Shown here: positions 56,986-64,000 of the stretch, piece after piece | How the letters are laid out: each line of letters opens with the position of its first letter | How positions within the stretch are numbered: position 1 is the first letter of the stretch | DNA from: Aegilops tauschii subsp. strangulata | Taxonomy: Eukaryota > Streptophyta > Magnoliopsida > Poales > Poaceae | Direction: 5' to 3' | Assembly: GCF_002575655.3 (NCBI RefSeq) | Contig: NC_053039.3 | Coordinates: 220,119,622 to 220,183,621 of the forward strand | Length of the DNA: 64,000 nt | Position numbers and translations under genes: made by a program | Notes under the pieces: model-generated | Databases searched by the model: none | Told to the model about the DNA's origin: nothing | The model's input: the letters and a program-made list of their open reading frames with translations, nothing else

Positions 56986-58571
56986 TGCTACCTCTTGAGC
57001 ACTGCGTTGGTTTTCCCTTGAAGAGGAAAGGGTGATGCAGTAAAGCAGCATAAGTATTTCCCTCAGTTTTTGAGAACCAAGGTATCAATCCAGTAGGAGG
57101 CCACGCACGAGTCCCTCGCACCTACACAAACAAATAAAATCCTCGCAACCAACGCAATAAAGGGGTTGTCAATCCCTTCGCAGTCACTTACGAAAGTGAG
57201 ATCTGATAAATATGATAAGATAATATTTTTGGTATTTTTATGATAAAGATGCAAAGTAAAGAAAGCAAAATAAAAACGGCGCCAGAAATAGCTTGTTGAC
57301 GGGAGATTAAATATGATGGAAAATAGACCCGGGGGCCATAGGTTTCACTAGTGGCTTCTCTCGAGAGCATAAGTATTACGGTGGGTAAACAAATTACTGT
57401 TGAGCAATTGACAGAATTGAGCATAGTTATGAGAATATCTAGGTATGATCATGTATATAGGCATCACGTCCGCGTCAAGTAGACCGACTCCTGTCTGCAT
57501 CTACTACTATTACTCCACACATCGACCGCTATCCAGCATGCATCTAGAGTATTAAGTTCAAAAGAACAGAGTAACGCTTTAAGTAAGATGACATGATGTA
57601 GAGGGATAAACTCATGCAATATGATATAAACCCATCTTGTTATCCTCGATGGCAACAATACAATACGTGCCTTGCTTCCCCTACTGTCACTGGGAAAGGA
57701 CACCGCAAGATTGAACCCAAAGCTAAGCACTTCTCCCATTACAAGAAAGATCAATCTAGTAGGCCAAACCAAACTGATAATTAGAAGAGACTTGCAAAGA
57801 TAACCAATCATACATAAAAGAATTCAGAGAAGATTCAGATATTGTTCATAGATAATCTTGATCATAAACCCACAATTCATCGGTCTCAACAAACACACCG
57901 CAAAATAAGATTACATGGAATAGATCTCCACGAGAATCGTGGAGAACTTTGTATTGAGATCCAAAGAGAGAGAAGAAGCCGTCTAGCTAATAACTATGGA
58001 GCTGAAGGTCTGAGGTAAACTACTCACACATCATCGGAGAGGCTATGGTGTTGATGTAGAAGCCCTCCGTGATCAATGCCCCCTCCGGCGGAGCTCCGGA
58101 AAAGGCCCCAAGATGGGATCTCACGGGTACAGAAGGTTGCGGCGGTGGAATTAGGTTTTTAGCTTTGTATCTGGTAGTTTGGGGGTATGTAGGTATACAT
58201 AGGAGGAACAAGTACGCCGGTGGAGCAACGTGGGCCCCACGAGGGTGGAGGGCGCGCCCAGGGGGGTAGGTGCGCCCCCCTACCTCGTGCCTTCCTGGTA
58301 GCTTTCTTGACGTAGGGTCCAAGTCCTCTGGATCACGTTCATTCCAAAAATCACGTTCCCGAAGGTTTCATTCCGTTTGGACTCCGTTTGATATTCTTTT
58401 TCTACGAAACTCTGAAATAGGCAAAAAACTGCAATTCTGGGCTGGGTCTCAGGTTAATAGGTTAGTCCCAAAAATAATATAAAAGTGTATAATAAAGCCC
58501 ATTAATGTCCAAAACAGAATATAATATAGCATGGAACAATCAAAAATTATAGATACGTTGGAGACGTATCA
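56986..58571 (-). repeat. Element C 3' LTR (1586 bp)
   Basis: tgctacctc to gacgtatca, collinear with the element B LTRs. Around 57275 it has aaacggcgccagaaatagc where B has a different short stretch. The GC-rich hairpin is near 58230-58290. Confidence 0.92.
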
Positions 58572-58586
58572 AGCATCCCCAAGCTT
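58572..58586 (-). other. Element C polypurine tract
   Basis: AAGCTTGGGGATGCT in sense orientation, directly before the 3' LTR. Confidence 0.85.
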
Positions 58587-61360
58587 AATTCCTGCTCGTC
58601 CTCGAGTAGGTAAATTATAAAAACAGAATTTTTGATGTGGAATGCTACTTGGCATAATTTCAATGTAATTCTCTTAATTGTGGTATGAATATCAGATCCG
58701 AAAGATTCAAGACAAAAGTTTAATATTGACATAAAAATAATAATACTTCAAGCATACTAACTAAGCAATTATGTCTTCTCAAAATAACATGGCCAAAGAA
58801 AGTTATCCCTACAAAATCATATAGTCTGGCTATTCTCTATCTTCACCACACAAAGTATTTAAATCATGCACAACCCCGATGACAAGTCAAGCAATTGTTT
58901 CATATTTTTGTTGTTCTCAAACTTTTTCAATCTTCACGCAATACATGAGCGTGAGCCATGGACATAGCACTATATGTGGAATAGAATGGTGGTTGTGGAG
59001 AAGACAAAAAAAGGAGAAGATAGTCTCACATCAACTAGGTGTATCAACGGGCTATGGAGATGCCCACTAATAGATATCAATGTGAGTGAGTAGGGATTGC
59101 CATGCAACGGATGCACTAGAGCTATAAGTATATGAAAGCTCAACAAAAGAAACTAAGTGGGTGTGCATCCAACTCGCTTGCTCATGAAGACCTAGGGCAT
59201 TTTTAGGAAGCCCATCATTGGAATATACAAGCCAAGTTCTATAATGAAAAATTTCCCACTAGTATATGAAAGTGATATCATACGAGATTCTCTATCATGA
59301 AGATCATGGTGCTACTTTGAAGCACAAGTGTGGTAAAGGACAGTAACATTGTCCCTTCTCTCTTTTTCTCTCATTTTTTTGGGCCTTTTCTTCCTCTCTT
59401 TTTTACCGCCTCTTTTTTTATTTTTCGTCCGGAGTCTCATCCCGACTTGTGGGGGAATCATAGTCTCCATCATCCTTTCCTCACTTGGGACAATGCTCTA
59501 AAAATGATGATCATCACACTTTTATTTACTTACAACTCAACAATTACAACTCAATACTTAGAACAAAATATGACTCTATGCGAATGCCTCCGGTGGTGTA
59601 CCGGGATATGCAATGATTCAAGAGTGACATGTATGAAAGAATTATGAACGATGGCTTTGCCACAAATACAATGTCAACTACATGATCATGCAAAGCAATA
59701 TGACAATGATGGAGCGTATCATAATAAGCGGAACGGTGGTAAGTTGCATGGCAATATACTCAGAATGGCTATGGAAATGACATGGTAGGTAGGTATGGTG
59801 GCTGTTTTGAGGAAGGTATATGGTGGGTGTATGATACCGGCGAAAAGTGCGCGGTATTAGAGAGGCTAGCAATGGTGGAAGAAAGAAAGTGTGTATAATC
59901 CATGGACTCAACATTAGTCATAAAGAACTCATATACTTATTGCAAAAATCTACAAGTTATCGAAGCAAAGTATTATGCGCATGCTCCTAGGGGGATAGAT
60001 TGGTAGGAAAAGACCATCGCTCGTCCCCGACCGCCACTCATAAGGAAGACAATCAATAAATAAATCATGCTCCGACTTCATCACATAACGGCTCACCATG
60101 CGTGCATGCTACGGGAATCACAAACTTTAACACAAGTATTTCTCAAATTCAAAACTACTCAACTAGCATGACTCTAATATCACCATCTCCATATCTCAAA
60201 ACAATTATCAAGTATCAAACTTCTCATAGTATTCAACACACTCATAAGAATATATTTTTTACTAATCTTGAATGCCTATCATAATTAAAGCAAATTACCA
60301 CGCAGTTTTGTAGGACTCCCAAAATAATCTAAGCGAAGCATGAGAGAACGTTAGTTTCTATAAAACAAAACCACCAGCGTCCTCTAAAAGATATAAGTGA
60401 AGCACTACAGCAAAAACTATATAACTCAAAAGATATAAGTGAAGCACATAGAGTATTCTAACAATTTCCGAATCATGTGTGTCTCTCTCAAAAGGTGTGT
60501 ACAGCAAGGATGATTGTGGCAAACTAACAAATAAAGACTCAAATAATACAAGATGCTCCAAGCAAAACACATATCATGTGGTGAATAAAAATATAGCTCC
60601 AAGTAAAGTTACCGATGGAAGTAGACAAAAAGAGGGATGCCTTCCGGGGCATCCCCAAGCTTTGGCTTTTTGGTGTCCTTAGATTATCTTGGGGTGCCAT
60701 GGGCATCCCCAATATTAGGCTCTTTCCACTCCTTGTTCCATAATCCATCAAATCTTTCACCCAAAACTTGAAAACTTCACAACACAAAACTTAACAGAAA
60801 ATCTCGTGAGCTCCGTTAGCGAAAGAAAAGAAAACACCACTTCAAGGTACTGTAATGAACTCATTCTTTGTTTATATTGGTGTTAAACCTACTTTATTCC
60901 AACTTCTCTATGGTTTATAAACTATTTTACTAGCCATAGATCCATCAAAATAAGCAAACAACACACGAAAAACAGAATCTGTCAAAAACAGAACAGTCTG
61001 TAGTACTCTGTAACTAACGCAAACTTCTGGAACTCCAAAAATTCAGCCAAAATAGTAAGACATAGACAATTTGTTTATTGATCAGAAGCAATTGGAATCA
61101 ATATTTTATCACGTTCTGGTGATTTTTAACAATTATTTTAGTGAACAGAAAGTTTCTGGAATTTTCAGCAAGATCAAATAACTATCATCCAAGAAGATCC
61201 TATAGGTTAAACTTGGCACAAACACTAATTAAAACATAAAAACACATATAACCAGAGGCTAGATCAGATATTTATTCCTAAACAGAAGCAAAAAAGCAAA
61301 AAAAAACTAAAAATAAATTTGGGTTGCCTCCCAACAAGCGCCATTGTTTAACGCCCCTAG
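58587..61360 (-). other. Element C 3' non-coding region
   Basis: Closely similar to element B 14438-17229, with no credible ORF. It holds AAGTGAAGCA motifs (about 60397 and 60434, plus a mutated one near 60331), polypurine-like gcatccccaagctt at 60649, a mutated second copy at 60702 (gcatccccaatatt), and the post-ORF box at 61321-61370. Confidence 0.75.
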
Positions 61361-63443
61361 CTAGGCATAATAGCAAGGATTGATATAGGTATTGCCATCT
61401 TTGGTAGGCAATCCATAAGTGGCTCTCATAATAGATTCATAAGGTAATTTTATTTTATTTCTAGGGAAGTGTTCGATGCCTTTCCTTAACGGAAATTGGA
61501 ATCTAATATTCCCTTCCTTCATATCAATAATTGCACCAATCGTTCTAAGGAAAGGTCTACCAAGAATAATAGGACATGAAGGATTGCAATCTATATCAAG
61601 AACAATAAAATCTACGGGCACATAATTCCTATTTGCAACAATAAGAACATAATTAATTCTTCCCATAGGTTTCTTAATGGTGGAATCCGCAAGGTGCGAG
61701 TTTAAAGAGCAATCATCAAATTCACGGAAACCTAGCAAATCGCACAAAGTTTTTGGGATCGTGGAAACACTAGCACCAAAATCACACAAAGCATAGCATT
61801 CATGATCTTTAATTTTAATTTTAATAGTAGGTTCCCACTCATCATAAAGTTTTCTAGGGATAGAAACTTCCAACTCAAGTTTTTCTTCATAAGATTGCAT
61901 CAAAGCATCAACGATATGTTTGGTAAAGGCTTTATTTGACTATAAGCATGTGGAGAATTTAGCACGGATTGCAACAAGGAAATACAATCTATCAAAGAGC
62001 AATTATCATAATTAAATTCCTTGAAATCCAAAATAGTGGGTTTATTAATATCTAGAGTTTTGAGCTCTTTAATCCCACTTTTACCAATTTTTGCATCAAG
62101 ATCTAAAAACTCCGAATTTTTGGAACGCCTTCTACGTAAAGGTGGATCATATTTAGCCCCATAATTATCAAGATTCATATTGCAAAACAAAGATTTAATA
62201 GGGGACACATCAATAAATTTTAGATCTTCATCTTTATTTTCATAGAAACTAGAAGAACACGCTTTCACAAAACAATCTTTCTTAGCACGCATCCTAGCGG
62301 TTCTTTCTTTGCACTCATCAATGGAAATTCTCATGGCTTTGAGAGACTCATTGATATCATGCTTAGGAGAAATAGATCTAAGTTTCAAAGAATCAACATC
62401 AAGAGAAATTCTATCAACGTTCCTAGCTAATTCATCAACTTTAAGCAATTTTTCTTCAAGCAAAGCATTGAAATTCTTTTGCGAATTCATAAACTCCTTA
62501 ACACTAGTCTCAAATTCAGAAGGCATTTTATTAAAATTTCCATAAGAATTGTTGTAGGAATTACTAGGATACGGCCTAGGATTAAAGTTTCCTCTATACG
62601 CGTTGTTACCAAAATTATTCCTACCAACAAAATTCACATCCATAGATTCATTATTATTATCAATCAAAGTAGACAAAGGCATATCATTAGGATCAGAAGA
62701 AACACTTTTATTGGCAAATAATTTCAAAGTTCATACATCTTTCCACTCAAAGCATTAATTTCTTCTATCGCATGCACTTTTTCATTAGTGGATCTTTCGG
62801 TGTGCCATTGAGAATAATTAACCATAATATTATCTAGGAGTTTAGTAGCTTCTCCTAAAGTGATTTCCATAAAAGTGCCTCCCACGGCCGAATCTAAAAG
62901 ATTTCTAGAAGCAAAATTCAATCCGGCATAAAAAATTTGTATAATCATCCACAAATTCAAACCATGAGTAGGGCAATTACGTATCATTAATTTCATCCTC
63001 TCCCAAGCTTGTGCAACATGTTCATGATCAAGTTGCTTAAAATTGATAATATCGTTTCTAAGAGAGATGATCTTAGCGAGAGGAAAATACTTAGAGATAA
63101 AAGCATCTTTGCACTTATTCCAAGAATCAATACTATTTTTAGGCAAAGACGAAAACCAAGCTTTAGCACGATCTCTAAGCGAAAAAGGAAATAGCTTCAA
63201 TTTAACAATATCATTGTCCACATCTTACTTCTTTTGCATATCACACAAATCAACGAAGCTATTTAGATGGGTAGCGGCATCTTCACTAGGAAGGCCAGCG
63301 AATTGATCTTTCATGACAAGATTCAACAAAGCAGTATTAATTTCACAAGATTCAGTATCGGTAAGAGGAGAAATCGGAGTGCTAAGAAAATCATTGTTGT
63401 TGGTATTGGTAAAGCCACACAATTTAGTATTATCTTGAGCCAT
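61361..63443 (-). pseudogene. Element C gag-protease ORF, frameshifted
   Basis: Read leftwards from ATG 63443 (MAQDNTKLCGFTNTNNND). The domains are a gag capsid (FPFSLRDRAKAWFSSLP, HVAQAWERMKLMIRNCP), an Asn-rich region, a coiled-coil-like segment, and a protease with a better preserved active site (CYALCDFGASVSTIP) and IILGRPFLRT. Damage by comparison with B: an in-frame TAA after DLCDMQKK near 63225, a one-base deletion near 62727 and another near 61935. No RT, RNase H or integrase. The last residues (YINPCYYA) end just before the post-ORF box. Confidence 0.85.
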
Positions 63444-63635
63444 CGTGACAAGCAAGCAATCCAACACACGAGCAAACAAGAAGCGAGCGAAAAGAGGCAA
63501 ACGGAAAAGAGAGAGGCCGAATAAAACGGCAAGGGTGAAATGGGGGAGAGGAAAACGAGAGGCAAATGGCAAATAATGTAATGCGGGAGATAAGGGTTTG
63601 TGATGGGTACTTGGTATGTTGACTTTTGCGTAGAC

Positions 63636-63653
63636 TCCCCGGCAACGGCGCCA
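63636..63653 (-). other. Element C primer-binding site
   Basis: TGGCGCCGTTGCCGGGGA in sense orientation, 11 bases from the LTR. Confidence 0.9.
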
Positions 63654-63664
63654 GAGATCCTTCT

Positions 63665-64000
63665 TTCTACCTCTTGAGATCTGCGTTGGTTTTCCCTTGA
63701 AGAGGAAAGGGTGATGAAGTAAAGCAGTGTAAGTATTTCCCTTAGTTTTTGAGAACCAAGGTATCAATCCAGTAGGAGGCCACGCACGAGTCCCTCGCAC
63801 CTACACAAACAAATAAAATCCTCGCAACCAACGCAATAAAGGGGTTGTCAATCCCTTCACAGTCACTTACGAAAGTGAGATCTGATAGATATGATAAGAT
63901 AATATTTTTGGTATTTTTATGATAAAGATGCAAAGTAAAAAAAGAAAAAGAAAAACGGCGCCAGAAATAGCTTGTTGACGGGAGATTAAATATGATGGAA
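63665..64000 (-). repeat. Element C 5' LTR, first 336 bases within the window
   Basis: Starts ttctacctcttgag (TG mutated to TT at the edge) and follows 56986 onward, including the aaacggcgccagaaatagc stretch. It continues past the window end. Confidence 0.88.

Larger units (their letters stand above)
56986..64000 (-). mobile_element. Element C: non-autonomous Athila-like element (gag-PR), continues past the window end
   Basis: It has the same family and orientation as element B: 3' LTR (56986-58571), polypurine tract, the same non-coding motifs, gag-PR pseudogene, primer site and the first 336 bases of the 5' LTR. It lies inside the CACTA element. The left flank CTGAC is the expected duplication; the other copy is outside the window. 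No pol is present. Confidence 0.92.

Overview
The window is plant repetitive DNA, almost certainly from a Triticeae grass (wheat, goat-grass, barley or rye). The signs are a BARE/Angela-type Copia element with the tgnnggaaatatgccc LTR start, several Athila-clade Gypsy families with 1.4-1.6 kb LTRs and a tRNA-Asp-type primer site (tggcgccgttgccgggga), and a GGCCC-rich CACTA transposon. I see no host gene, no tRNA, rRNA or microRNA gene, and no CRISPR array. The coding capacity is all transposon-derived and mostly broken. I have not assigned published family names except Angela/BARE-like; elements carry working letters A-I.

Layout, left to right. Bases 1-55, 10147-12836 and 21101-22705 are one old Gypsy element (D, minus strand) split by two younger ones. 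Element A (56-10146, plus) is a near-complete autonomous Athila-type element: gag-PR-RT-RH-INT in one frame with a single in-frame stop, plus a third coiled-coil ORF. Element B (12837-21100, minus) is a non-autonomous gag-PR element with 5-bp duplication GAGCC. Bases 22706-26515 are the 3' part of element E (plus). Bases 26516-38956 are the 3' part of an Angela-like Copia element (F). Its 3' LTR was hit by a LINE-like retroposon (about 29690-31035) and by element I (31468-38887, minus, duplication TGCAT). A truncated LTR of family G follows (38957-40136), then element H (40137-45386, minus, same family as E), LTR debris (45387-47645), a family-G LTR (G1) carrying a complete solo LTR of its own family (G2, 48767-50169, duplication GGGAC), a CACTA transposon (50954 to at least 56985) with a degenerate multi-exon gene on the minus strand, and element C (56986 to beyond 64000, minus, same family as B).

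How the parts relate. A is the only element with a full set of replication domains. B, C, E, H and I have an Athila-like primer site or 3' region but no RT or integrase, so they presumably depended on proteins from A-like relatives. The most intriguing non-coding signal is a set of cis elements shared by these different non-autonomous families: a conserved box just after the last ORF, repeated TGCTTCACTTATAT-like motifs, and duplicated polypurine-tract-like sequences inside the element. The most intriguing coding signals are the third ORF of A, which has a possible intron just upstream, and two non-gag ORFs in H and I that share a C-x-YYERG motif.
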